From positions 496,001 through 560,000 of the forward strand of contig NW_024465777.1 in assembly GCF_017591425.1 (NCBI RefSeq): a DNA stretch of 64,000 nt. The letters run 5' to 3'. Both the position numbers and the translations under genes were made by a program. The DNA comes from Ochotona curzoniae (lineage: Eukaryota; Chordata; Mammalia; Lagomorpha; Ochotonidae). The notes under the pieces are model-generated. The model saw nothing but the letters and a program-made list of their open reading frames with translations, made no database searches and was not told the DNA's origin. Below are positions 41,892 through 51,488 of the stretch, one piece after another. Positions within the stretch are counted from its first letter, which is position 1; the number at the start of each line of letters is the position of its first letter.

Positions 41892-44856
41892 TGGATGTTT
41901 CCCTGGATCCAGTAACTGCTCACCCAAGCTTAAGTTATCTGACAATGGAAGACATGTTTCTTTGGAAGAAGACGATTATAAAACCATATTCAGTGTTCTA
42001 GATCAGAATTGCTTTACCACAGGAAGATATTATTGGGAGGTAAAAGTAAAATGAGGAGACAGAAATAAAACCTGAAAATAGATGGGCTATGGGTATTTGC
42101 TCAGGAACAGTGGAGACAAAGGTGTGGGATGCAGAAAGTATGAAGAACTTCTGGTTGTGTTCACCAGCTCATACAAGGCCAAATGGAAGGCCAGACATCA
42201 TTGGAATATGGCCTAAAACCCAATGGCATGTATGAGTACTGGGTCTGGGAGTGGATCAAGTGAAGGAACTTGGGAAACTCCCCTGGTGAGTCATAGCTCC
42301 TGCTGGTGAACATGTGGTCCAGACTTGGTGGTCAGGCAAACTGGGCAATGTAGCTCCAATGGATAGCCAGTGTATGAATTGGTAATGGAATAGGGCATAC
42401 CGGGCAGGACTGAGCAAACCTTAGCTCATAAGTAAAATTAGCAACCAGGATGGAGCACAGGTCATGCCGAGCTGGGCTCTTGCACCTACTGGTCTGTGTG
42501 AGCCAGGGATGCTAAGCCACAGTGTCTAGGGCAGGGGTCGGGATAGGTGAGGGGCTCTGCCACACTGAGTAAAAGCAACCACTGGCATGCGCATGATCTA
42601 TGGCTGGGAACAGGCCCAGTTGGGGAGCTAAGGGGCCATCCTAGCTGGGTTGAGGTTCCCACCAAGGGGCGCATGGGCTGGAATGGGGGCTGTATTCTGA
42701 TCAGGATGCAGTTGTACTCTCCTTTGGCACAAGCGTGGAGTGGGACTGGACACGCCAAGCCGGGCCAGACTCCAACACTGTCTGGTGCTTTGGAGGACCA
42801 GGGTAGATGTGGGATGGATTAGGCTAGGTTTCAACCCCTACTGAGCCATGTGCAAGCTGTATGTGGGTATGGATAAGCCATGGCTGGACTGAAACATTCG
42901 ACAGTAAGAACCAGATTGGGTTGAAGGCCAGAGAGGAAAAGTCACTGTTTCTGCTTGGACAGGAGGTGAACTGAGTAGGGCTGGCTCATGGCCCCCTGGT
43001 ATGCGCAAATTCTGGCATTGAGAGAGGTTCTGATGGAGGAGCCTGGGCAACTCCTCTGGCATGAACCAGAGCCAGCAGGGAAGCACAAGAAGCATGATAG
43101 GAAACAGCCCAGAACAGGCCATGGAAAGTTTCCCACTGGCATGCATTTGGCATGGGTTGGGGGCAGACCAGCTGAATCAGTTCAAGTCATCCACTGGCAA
43201 ATCCGAGCAACAGAACAGTGTGGGTTGAGCCAGTTTTGGTCGCAACAAAAACCAGTGCACATTACGGAATGCCAAGGTGAGGTTACCTGTTCCGGATGTG
43301 ACCACAGTGCCCAACAGCACACGTGAGAACCAGGAAGGGGGGGTCAGAACCGGCAGGGGGAATATGGGAGGGTTCCCTTGCTGGACAGCTACTCCCACTG
43401 GAGAGTGTGATCTCGGATGGGGGTAGACCAGACTAGGCAGGGCTACAACACCTGTGTACCTCATGTGGACTAGATTAGGGAAAAGCCAGGCTGGGCTGAT
43501 TATTCCTACTGGTGCAAACTACAGAGTGGGTGAGGGTTGTTTGGGCTTAGCCGCAGCATCAGCTGGCAAAAACTGGCACTGGGGGCTAGTTCTGTCAAGT
43601 CAAACCACAGAACCACCTGAAGAGTGCATAATCCCAGAGTGGGAAAGACCTGGGAGGGAAACAGTGGGCTCCTCCCTCTTGGATTACCATTCCCACTGGA
43701 GGGCATGAAAACTAGGACAGGGGCTGGGGTGGCTAGACAGAGAGACACCAGACAACATCTGTGAGGGCTAGATAGTTGAGCCGGTTAGATAGAACTAGGC
43801 TTTAATACCCACTGATATGTATGAGAGCCAAATGGGATGTGGGGCAGACTGGACTAGTCTGCCACACATACTGGCAATCCAGGGCAGGGGGCATGCCTGG
43901 TGGGGGTTATTGTGGGTTGCTCTGACGAAGCTGCAGCCCACACTGGTTTATGTGAGGGCCGAGTATGTGCTGGGCAGAACCAGGCTGGACTGCAGCACCC
44001 ATTGGTTCCAGTGGAACACAGGGATGGAAACAGAACCAACCCAGCAATTGCAACCACCAGCTGATAGGCAGATGGACTATGCCAGGCCCAGTGCTTGCTA
44101 GTACATACAAGAACCTGGTCTGGGAACACCTCAAAGTTTCTTTGGGGATCCTCCCAAGCAAACTGTGGACTCAGAACCCTAACCAATGAAAGACAGAGGA
44201 CAGAACAAGTCAATCAACCACCTTAACTATATGTTGGTGGTGAAAAACTGGACAGAGACTCTGTGAAGGACTATGTCAATCAATGGATTCTTCAATGACC
44301 TCATCATGCTTGGAGAGGCGAGATTGACAGCAATTCATAATGGTTGAACTATCAAAACCACTTGAGCAAAACCCTCACAGCATGCCCCAAATCAGGGACC
44401 TGGGGTGGGTGGGAGACTGGTTGGGGCTTCTCCCTCAATATCCCTCTTTACCTCAGATATATGAGGGAAACAATATGGAAATAATAGTCTTACCCATTTT
44501 CCTGTAGCCCTTGAATCTTTTTACCCTAATTAACTATGGAAAGATTGCCAAAAATATAATTTAAAAAATGGGGGGAAAAACCAGCTCTGCTCCTCCTCAA
44601 TAAAAATAAATTCTGGTTGTTGGCGTATAGGGATGGGACAGTCGTGACTCTCACCTCTAACCATGAGTTTTTGTCACTGAGATGTTGCCCTCAGAGGATA
44701 GGAGTTTTCCTGGATGTGGAGGCTGGGGATGTGTCCTTTTACAACATGGTAGATGGATCCCACATCTGTTCTGTATTGGCAAGTTTTGTGGAAACATCCA
44801 TCTTCATTCTAACCTCCATGATTCTGGCACATCTATGTTCATCTGCTCAGCTTTAG
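41892..44856 (+). pseudogene. BTNL B30.2 (PRY-SPRY) exon, frameshifted and split
   Basis: Starts at a good acceptor with VDVSLDPVTAHP, the PRY opening. Immediately after HP one base is missing, and the family pattern continues in another frame: KLSDNGRHVSLEEDDYK, then FSVLDQNCFTTGRYYWEV (YWEV is the SPRY hallmark). TGA, TGA and TAG follow within 30 bases, then MGICS and KVWDAESMKNFW. There, a 2.45-kb retroposon separates KNFW from the remainder, which begins at 44,611: RIGVFLDVEAGDVSFYNM.DGSHI. The distal end loses similarity near 44,800, with a stop at 44,854. This domain cannot be made as a whole from this allele. Confidence 0.85.
42159..44610 (+). mobile_element. GC-rich tandem-repeat retroposon inserted in B30.2
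   Basis: Flanked by a perfect 10-bp duplication TTCTGGTTGT (42,149-42,158 and 44,611-44,620), with an A-rich tail 'caataaaaataaa' just before the right copy. The first 2 kb is a chain of degenerate repeats around 'cccactgg' and 'gggctgg' motifs; the last 400 bp (44,210-44,600) is unique and resembles the 3' end of the 21.2-24.3 kb element in the opposite orientation. No known protein is encoded. Target duplication plus A-tail indicate L1-mediated insertion. Confidence 0.8.
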
Positions 44857-45254
44857 AGCAGAATGAAAATTTTCCCAATTTGTCTTCAGGGACATCAGTG
44901 ACTCATTCAAGTAGTTGTGATGGAGATGTCTATCAGGAAAATAACACTATTTTCTTCATAAGGAGTGAAGTGGGAGTGCAGGTACCTCCACTCCCTCTAC
45001 TTAACCTTCTTATAAGAAAGTTGTCTTGGGTGGAATCATCTGCTTCAACCCCTTTAAAAGAGGGGAAGGCAGGAAGAAAAAATGGGAAGATTGGAAAAAA
45101 GCAAGGGGATTTCAACAGCTTCCAGTTGGAAAGTATAGTGTCTTTGTAAGCAGTATGATTTGTTACATAACACCAAACATCTGAATGAGTCTTTTCCCTG
45201 TGTATATGCATAGTATATGTTTATATAAATGATGTATACTATCCTTGAAGAAAA
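44857..45254. other. No recognisable gene
   Basis: Downstream of the B30.2 remnant. No poly(A) signal clearly belonging to the BTNL gene was identified. Confidence 0.4.
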
Positions 45255-45430
45255 ATATGTTTATATGTGAAATTGAAAATGAAATAGTTTTTCCACAGTA
45301 AAGAAAAGTTAAAAGAAGTTGCCTCTTCCAAACCTGCCCTACAAATGATACTTCAAGATGTTCTCTTGACAGAGAAAAGGAATAGCATCCAACAAAACCA
45401 AAGGCAAATGAGAAGAACATCCAAGTCTCA
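45255..45430 (+). mobile_element. L1 ORF1 3' fragment
   Basis: Matches the last ~55 codons of L1 ORF1 (FPALQMILQDVLLTEKRNS-type region). It stops shortly after the ORF1 end. No target duplication was noted. Confidence 0.7.
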
Positions 45431-45939
45431 TGGACTTCTAACATCATAGTTTGCCAAGAGGTGGAAGAACCGAAAAAATAAGCATAAAGTGAGTCTTCTG
45501 TGTGCAGAGAGCCCTTTCCTTTAGCAAGATCTTATTGATTAGTAAGCCTAGATTTGCATTTTCTTGGGCCTGGGAATGACAAACAATTGATATTGCATCA
45601 ATGCTTTCAGAGAGGAAAATACCTAAGCACAAATGAATAAAAAACTGTATCCATTAATAAAGAATCATTGCAAATATTAGCAACTCTTTTTTTTTCCTAA
45701 CCATAATCTGCCCATTGTAGAGGTTTTCTGTCAGTCGCTTTGACATCCAAGCCTTCATCATCTATTTAACATCAAGTTTAAACCTTCAGTAATATGAAAT
45801 ATGGGCTTTCTCTGTTAAATTAATCCTGTCTGTATAGCAGAGATAAACAGAGTTTCTACACAACTGACAGATCTTTAAGTCAAAATCCCTTTAGCAATTT
45901 TGAAGATGTATTTCCTTGGTGAAAATTTTGGGTGGAATC

Positions 45940-46370
45940 TGTAGTATGCCATGTCATCATAGTGCACTGAGCCAGAAATGAGTTTGCTTCTGGCTTAGCA
46001 CATGCACAAACCTGTCCCATAGCCTTTGGCTCACTACACAAAATGGTGCCCAATTTGACTCAAGTTGGGATCTGGGCTGTGAAATCCACTCTGTTCAAAT
46101 ACTGCCAGTTTAGGGTCTACTGCTCTTTCTGAGCTCCTGGACAAATAAAACAAATCAGCGTGATGGGAAGTTCTTGTGGTTCCTCTCCTGTGCTCCCAGT
46201 GAACTCCCCTTCCCACCTGGTTGCTCTTGGAGCTCCAGCCACTGATGGAGCTGACCACTAACTGCCTCTGGGGTATCTGGTCACTGCAACACCACATCAA
46301 TGTCTACTGTTCTGCTGTGTCCATCAGTCTCCAGGTGCCCCTCTTCTCTTGGTCTGTGCCACCCTGAAAC
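45940..46370 (-). mobile_element. L1 5' UTR fragment
   Basis: Closely follows the minus-strand 5' UTR of the element at 48.0-51.0 kb: 'cacaaaatggtgcccaatttg', 'gatctgggctgtgaaatcc', 'tccatcagtctccaggtgcccctct' correspond to about 50,530-50,850. Truncated at both ends. Confidence 0.7.
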
Positions 46371-46627
46371 TTAATTTCTAACTCAGAAGAAAACTCACCA
46401 GGAGGAAGAGTAAAAAAGTGAAGTACTTGTTATTTTCAAATTGGGAAAGTTTTGCAGATAGAGTAAAATGGAACTTAGTGCATACCCAGGAACAAATATA
46501 ACTTTCATGACTTAGGAAGGTCTGTGAGGAGGAAAATCGGAGGACTGGATCCCTAGATGTCCTGAAGATCAACTTTGCAAGAGATAGAGCAAGTGTTTCA
46601 TGAGAAAGAATAGATTTGGGGGAGGTA

Positions 46628-46795
46628 CCTCTAGGTGCAGTAGCCTAGTGGCTAAAGTCTTCACTTGCACATGCCAGGATCCCAGATGGGTACCGGTTTA
46701 TGTCCAGGTGAGTCATCAGACAAAAGATCTTCCTCTCTGTCTCTCCTCATCTCTGTATATCTGACTTTCCAAAAAAAAAAAAATCTTTTCTTAAA
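46628..46795 (+). repeat. C-type SINE with internal deletion
   Basis: Head 'ggtgcagtagcctagtggctaaagtc...gccaggatcccagatgggtaccgg' joins directly to the 3' end 'gagtcatcagacaaaagatcttcctctctgtctctcc', losing about 150 bp of body. A-run at the end. Confidence 0.85.
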
Positions 46796-46891
46796 AAGAA
46801 TAGATTTTTAAAAATTAATCAAATAACTAAGTCTGGATAGATCTTGATGTTTATTTCTCAAACCTAAGGGGAAATGAATGGGATCACCAAC

Positions 46892-47172
46892 CTGAGGAAG
46901 AAAAGGTAGCCATTTTCTCATTGTTCAGAAGGGCTTACTGATGGTACAAGTCACTTTTACAGTGTTACTGGTTTTCCACCAATAAAAATGTCTCCACTTG
47001 GAACAGTCAATGACTGCCTTTCCTTAGGGACTCAGAGAACGGTGGATCACCTTTCCATTTTGGTCTATTCACTGTACCTGGGGTTGTGGAAACCATCAAT
47101 CTGAATTGCACTTCAGCTGTATTGCTGCTTTCTTCAGCTCTTCCACAGTGACCAATGGAGAGGAGCCCACAC
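46892..47172 (-). pseudogene. BTNL2 second IgC exon (decayed)
   Basis: TTCCCAG acceptor, then SSPLVTVEELKKAAIQLKCNSD, a TGA where Gly is expected, and WFPQPQVQ before another stop. After a decayed middle, NTVKVTCTISKPF and a KWLPF-like end correspond to the last strands. BTNL2 C2 reads SSPLITVEG....CSSDGWFPQP, so identity is clear despite at least three disabling changes. Confidence 0.75.
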
Positions 47173-48012
47173 CTGGGAATCTCTGGCCAGTTCAGTGGTT
47201 AGGCCTATGACTTCATTTTATGGAACGGGGGGGATTTGGAGGATACAAAACAACAGCAAATCTTAAAAGGAAATCTACTCCACTCAGAGATGAAATCAGC
47301 TCGAGCATTTCTTGCATTGTTGCTAGTTTCTTGCTTGTTTTGGCTTGTTTTTGTTTTTTGTACTTCCTGAATAATACTGAGACAGATTGATAAATAAAGG
47401 CGCAATTTCATGTCCAAACTTTTCCTTCTGTTCCTGAGAACAAAATAGCTGGGACATAGATGACATGGACCAGGGTGTGGGACACATGGATAGGATAAAT
47501 TATAATAAGAAAATTCTCAAAGATCAGATTCTTTAAATTCTTGTGTTAAATGGGGAAAAAAATGGAGTTCATTGAATTCTAAATACGTGTTCTTATGGAT
47601 ACTTACTAAATGTGCTTATTAATCTAGATTTAAAATGTGTGGCAGAAACCTGTGTGATATCTAAGATTTTGGCCCATGATTTCAATGGCACTTAGTATCC
47701 TTGGAAAAATCAATTCTCATAAATATAAGAATGGAAATCACGATGCAGGCAGTGGTTTCCTATCTCTTTCTTGACCTCAGGCATTACTGTCAATATTCAT
47801 GTTTACATGATATATCTACTTCAGTCTTCAAATTATTGCATTTCCTATCAATCACACACTTCCCAGAAATTTAACACCACACTGAGAAATCATGAGTCCT
47901 GTGTAAAGTCATGGATGACATTCTCAGGTGGCCCTGAATATATAGTCACTATATGGACAGACTGAGAAAGGTGCAGGTACTATACATAAACAATTGACTT
48001 TTGGTCCACTTG
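47173..48012. other. BTNL2 V2-C2 intron, part 1
   Basis: Single-copy AT-rich sequence up to the target duplication of the L1 derivative. Nothing else is recognised. Confidence 0.4.
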
Positions 48013-48865
48013 AGTTTCCAGGTTTTTTTTTCACATTTTATTATTATTGCTATCATTTTACGATACAGTTCCATATTCTCCTATCCCCTCCCCAATTCCT
48101 TTATATCATTATTAACATATAGTTCTTCATACTCAGTCATATGTTCATCATTGCGGGCATGGACAATGGCAGAGAGTCCAGAATTCTATTGTCAAAATAT
48201 AATATAAACAGTTTCACTGTAAGTCCATCTTTGGAAACAGAGATGCTGACCACACTGCATCTTCCCATCTGGTTGTTAGTCTCCATTACATAACTACTAT
48301 ACATTCCCTTAAATGAAAAGACATGATACAAAATCAACAATAGAAAGAAAAATAGAAATTTACAATGCCATGAAATTAAATGACATGTTACTAGATATGA
48401 CAGTCTCCATTACACAACTACTATACATCCCCTTAAATGAACAGCCACAAAACAAAAGCAATTTCCGAGAGAAAAAAGAAATTAACAACACCAAGAAGTT
48501 AAACAACATGCTATTAAATGTATAACGTGTAGCTGAAGAAGTGAAAATCAAGAACCTTCTTGAAGAAAATGATGCCACTGCATGATCTACGAGTCTTGAA
48601 TGATTTAATCAGAAGAAAGTGTTTTGAAGAGATGACCAACAGAAAACAACAATACCCATGTGATATAGTTTCTGCTGTTCTTTGTTGGAGTGTGTCTCCT
48701 CCAGGCAATAAAGAGATGGGTTTTGTTTTTTAATCCAGTCTACTAATCTATGATGTTTGATTGAGCTTAAGCAATTTACATTCAGAGTTAAATATACATA
48801 GGTGGTAATTTTGTCCTGTCATTTTAGGAATGGGTTGTTCATTGGTTTAGTCTTATGTTGTCATT

Positions 48866-49846
48866 TTACTGGGATGTTCTTCCTGTTTGCCTTTGGTTTT
48901 GTTTGGTGCTATTCCTTTTCTCTGTCAAGAGAACATCTTGAAGTATCATTTGTAGGGCAGGTTTGGAAGAGGCAAATTCTTTTAGCTTTTCTTTACTATG
49001 GAAGAATTTTATTTCATTTTCAAAGATGAAAGAAAGCTTTGCAGGATATGTTATCCTAGGCCGACAATTTTTTTCTTTTAGAATCTGGAATATGTCGCTC
49101 CATTCTCTTCTTGCCTGTAAAGTTTCCTGTGAGAGATCTCCTGTGAACTTAATTGGCATTCCTTTATATGTCAATTGATGTTTTTCACGTGCACATTTAA
49201 GAATCTTTTCCTTATGTTCAATTGAAGAGAGTTTGATTATCATATGTCTTGGCGAAGATGGCTTTTGATCAAGACTTTTGGGAGTTCTGTGTCCCTCCTG
49301 GATCTTGTTTCCCAATTCTTTCTCCAGATTAGTGAAATTTTCCTTTATTATTTCCTTAAATACATTTGCAAACTCAGCTTCTCTTTCTGCACCTTCCGGG
49401 ACTCCCATAACTCTTATATTTGGCCTCTTAATAGTGTCTTTCAATTCTTGAATACTTTTTTTGGCCTGATCCAGCTCTGCTTCCAGTTTTTTGTTTATTT
49501 CCCCCTGGTGACAGGAGATATCTGCCAATTCTGAGATTTTTTCTTCTGCTTGCTTCATTCTATTTTGGAGACTGTCCACGGTACTTGTAATTTGCTCTAC
49601 TGTGTCCTTAATTTCTGATATACCAGCCTTGATTTCCTTTACTGCTTCCTTAAATTCTTTGAACTCTTGCATTAACTTCTCATTCTTGACCAGAATCTTT
49701 AAAATGAGTCGTATGGAGTCTGTGTCCCCCATTTTCTCAATGTCTTCCTCAGTTGACTCTGAGGTTGGCATCGGGTTTTGTTCCTTTGCAGGGGAGTGCT
49801 CAGTAATATTCATTGTGCCTTTGTCTCTTCTTTTGCTCTTGATCAT
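48866..49846 (-). CDS. L1 ORF1p-like RNA-binding protein
   Basis: 326 codons, uninterrupted, with an acidic N-terminal region (to about residue 45). A long coiled coil follows at about residues 50-145, rich in Glu/Lys/Ile and including LMQEFKEFKEAVKEIK and EKISELA. Next is an RRM-like segment starting RPNIRVMGVPEG at about residue 145, and a basic C-terminal domain with REWSDIFQILKEKNC and RITYPAKLSF. This is the normal ORF1p layout: a trimeric nucleic-acid chaperone that coats its own RNA. Length is typical. The start Met at 49,846 is followed by Lys/Arg-rich residues; other Met codons lie within about 12 codons. Persistence of an open frame in a nonautonomous element implies youth or selection on ORF1. 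Confidence 0.9.
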   Translation of the reverse strand: MIKSKRRDKGTMNITEHSPAKEQNPMPTSESTEEDIEKMGDTDSIRLILKILVKNEKLMQEFKEFKEAVKEIKAGISEIKDTVEQITSTVDSLQNRMKQAEEKISELADISCHQGEINKKLEAELDQAKKSIQELKDTIKRPNIRVMGVPEGAEREAEFANVFKEIIKENFTNLEKELGNKIQEGHRTPKSLDQKPSSPRHMIIKLSSIEHKEKILKCAREKHQLTYKGMPIKFTGDLSQETLQARREWSDIFQILKEKNCRPRITYPAKLSFIFENEIKFFHSKEKLKEFASSKPALQMILQDVLLTEKRNSTKQNQRQTGRTSQ

Positions 49847-50939
49847 TGTACTTCTGGTTAGCAGAGTCTTCTCGGGGCAGGTTTCTAAGCTGTGTCACCC
49901 ACAGGTCTACAATGCGATTTTACTTATTGTAGTTGGTACACAACTTTTTGCTTGCAGCCACTTGTGCCACAATCTCCAGTGAGTTCCAGGTCTGGCTTCT
50001 TATGTCAGATATCCACCGTGGTCTCCACAGCCCAGCTCTTGGCTCACAATTCTCCACCTCCTGTGATACCGTGCTGAGGCTGCACTGTTGTCTCTGCAAC
50101 CTTTCTCCCTCTTCCGGTTGGAGTGGGTTCCAGGATTAAAGAGACACCAGGTGTCCTATCTAGTTAGGTTGTTGGTGGCAGTGATCTTGTCGGAACTAGT
50201 TGGACGCTAGGTCTGGGTGCCACACGGACCTGTTTTGACCGGTACGATGCCACAGTCAGTATTATTTTCCTGCGGGACCTCAGCGAGTTCTCGCGAGCTC
50301 AGCACATGCGCAGCTCACTGTTGTGGCCTGCAGTCCCAAAGCTTTTGCCACAGTGCGCAAAATGGCGCCCGGCGTGCTACCACAACAGTTCTTGATCTGC
50401 GGGCTGACAGATCCGAGGGTTACCCAGACCTGCCCTAGGTGGAACCCATAGAATGCCACGTCATTGCAGTTCACCGAGTCAGATATGAGCTCACTCCCTC
50501 TTAGAGCATGCTTCGTCCTTTCCCTTGCCCTTTCCTCCTTAGTCAAAATGGCGTACAATTCAGCTCTAGGGGGCTGACTGGGCTGTGAAATCCTCGCTGT
50601 TCTCACACTGCCCGCCTGGGACCTGCTGCTCAGTCTCTGCTCCTGGTCAAATCAAACGGACCAGCAGGACAGACAGTTCCCAGTCTGGGCTCACCTCCCA
50701 AGCTCCCAGTGAAAGTCCCTTCCTACCTGGTTGCTGGTGGAGTTCTGGCTGCTGGTGGAGTTCAGATCCCCGTGCTGGAATATCATTCACTACAACACCA
50801 CACTTCTGTGCCCGCTGCTTTCCTGTGTCTGTCAGTCTCCAGGTACCCCTCTGCTGTTGTTCCGTCCTTTCGTATTTCCTGAAATATGTCCTCTCTGCTT
50901 CATTCTGGTTAAATGCTTCTCTGTCTGTTTAAACGTGTC

Positions 50940-50971
50940 CTTACTCTATTCCGCCATCTTGATTCTCTCCA
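50940..50971 (-). promoter_or_regulatory. L1-type 5' start (YY1-like GATGGCGG)
   Basis: The first ~30 nt of the minus-strand element contain AAGATGGCGGAATAG. In L1 elements this core is a known YY1-binding, start-positioning motif. Its presence at the very edge next to the target duplication shows the 5' end is complete. Confidence 0.6.
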
Positions 50972-51146
50972 AGTTTCCAGGTTTTTAAGTGTCTGTGAGA
51001 GTTCCGGAGCGGCAAAGGGGTCAATATACATCTGATGGTCAATGGGCATTAAGAAAATGTTAGGTGCTGGAGGGTCCATTCCAAGAGTTAGCATGTAACC
51101 TGTCAGGAAGAGTTGCTGAACCCAGAACACATGCCTGGAATATTAC

Positions 51147-51488
51147 CTACCACCTTCAGATCCAGGCTGACCTCCTGGTAGATATTGTTTTCAAAAAAGC
51201 TTCAGTACTCCCCATCATCTGAAGTCCTGGGGTTGTGTATCTTCAAAGTGAGTCTGCCCTCTTGGATGCCATCGTTCACCAAAGAAGTCCTCCCTCTGTA
51301 TTGTGCCATCTGCTCTCCAGCCACATGGTCCCCAACCATATACATATGGACCGCAGGGTAACAGCAGGATCAACTCACCTCAACTCCATCTTCTGGGTAT
51401 TCTCCTTCGGGGACAGATAACAGGTTAACTGCATCTTCTCCCACCCTCACGAGGATGGGCTGGGAAGGTCTGGTCACCTTTAAGGAAG
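51147..51488 (-). pseudogene. BTNL2 second IgV exon (decayed)
   Basis: CACCAG acceptor, then ASLKV.RPSQPILVRVGED, followed by a frameshift that removes the first Cys. In the next frame LSPKENTQKMELR ends in TGA where the core Trp (TGG) belongs. The frame then carries [23 protein letters not shown] and SDDGEY followed by TGA, with Ser in place of the second Cys, then YQEVSLDLKVV and a GTAATA donor. 342 nt compared with the usual ~348. Confidence 0.85.

Larger units (their letters stand above)
25292..44856 (+). pseudogene. Butyrophilin-like gene with intact Ig/TM part and broken B30.2
   Basis: A full butyrophilin/BTNL-type gene. Exons are signal peptide (25,292-25,358), IgV (25,823-26,170, 348 nt), IgC (36,735-37,016, 282 nt), membrane (37,133-37,300), short heptad exons (37,666-37,686; 37,779-37,803; 38,670-38,697; 38,910 onward), then B30.2 (41,892-42,158 and 44,611-44,856). 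Family proteins are surface immunoregulators, several of which act on gamma-delta T cells; their B30.2 domain is cytosolic. The first four coding exons are open, all phase 1, with consensus splice sites and family-typical lengths. The last two identified heptad exons are 25 and 28 nt, which moves the frame away from phase 1. The B30.2 exon has a frameshift, stops and a 2.45-kb insertion. It may be a pseudogene or may encode a receptor with a short tail. I cannot match it to one named BTNL. The MHC-linked BTNL1/4/6 type of rodents is the likeliest relative given the neighbouring BTNL2. Confidence 0.8.
48028..50971 (-). mobile_element. Full-length ORF1-only L1 derivative (half-L1 type)
   Basis: Minus strand, 5' to 3': start GGAGAGAATCAAGATGGCGGAATAG at 50,971; a 5' UTR of about 1.1 kb with two related monomer-like blocks; ORF1 (49,846-48,866) open for 326 codons; the ORF1-ORF2 spacer; about 60 decayed ORF2 codons ending at about 48,655; then a 3' tail of about 620 bp unrelated to ORF2, finishing in an A-run (T-run 48,023-48,030). 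AGTTTCCAGGTTTTT flanks it perfectly (48,013-48,027 and 50,972-50,986). The element lacks endonuclease, reverse transcriptase and the rest of ORF2, yet both termini and the target duplication are intact, so it integrated in this form. It lies in the V2-C2 intron of BTNL2. Confidence 0.88.

Noticed and set aside
42486..44213. Overlapping open frames of 80-119 codons on both strands
   Set aside because: All lie inside the retroposon bounded by the 10-bp target duplication. Frames overlap on both strands and reflect base composition.
45163..45447. 94-codon minus-strand frame with a hydrophobic stretch
   Set aside because: Largely antisense to the L1 ORF1 fragment at 45,255-45,430; not a gene.
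49244..49982. Plus-strand open frames of 96-126 codons
   Set aside because: They are the antisense of L1 ORF1 and its 5' UTR.
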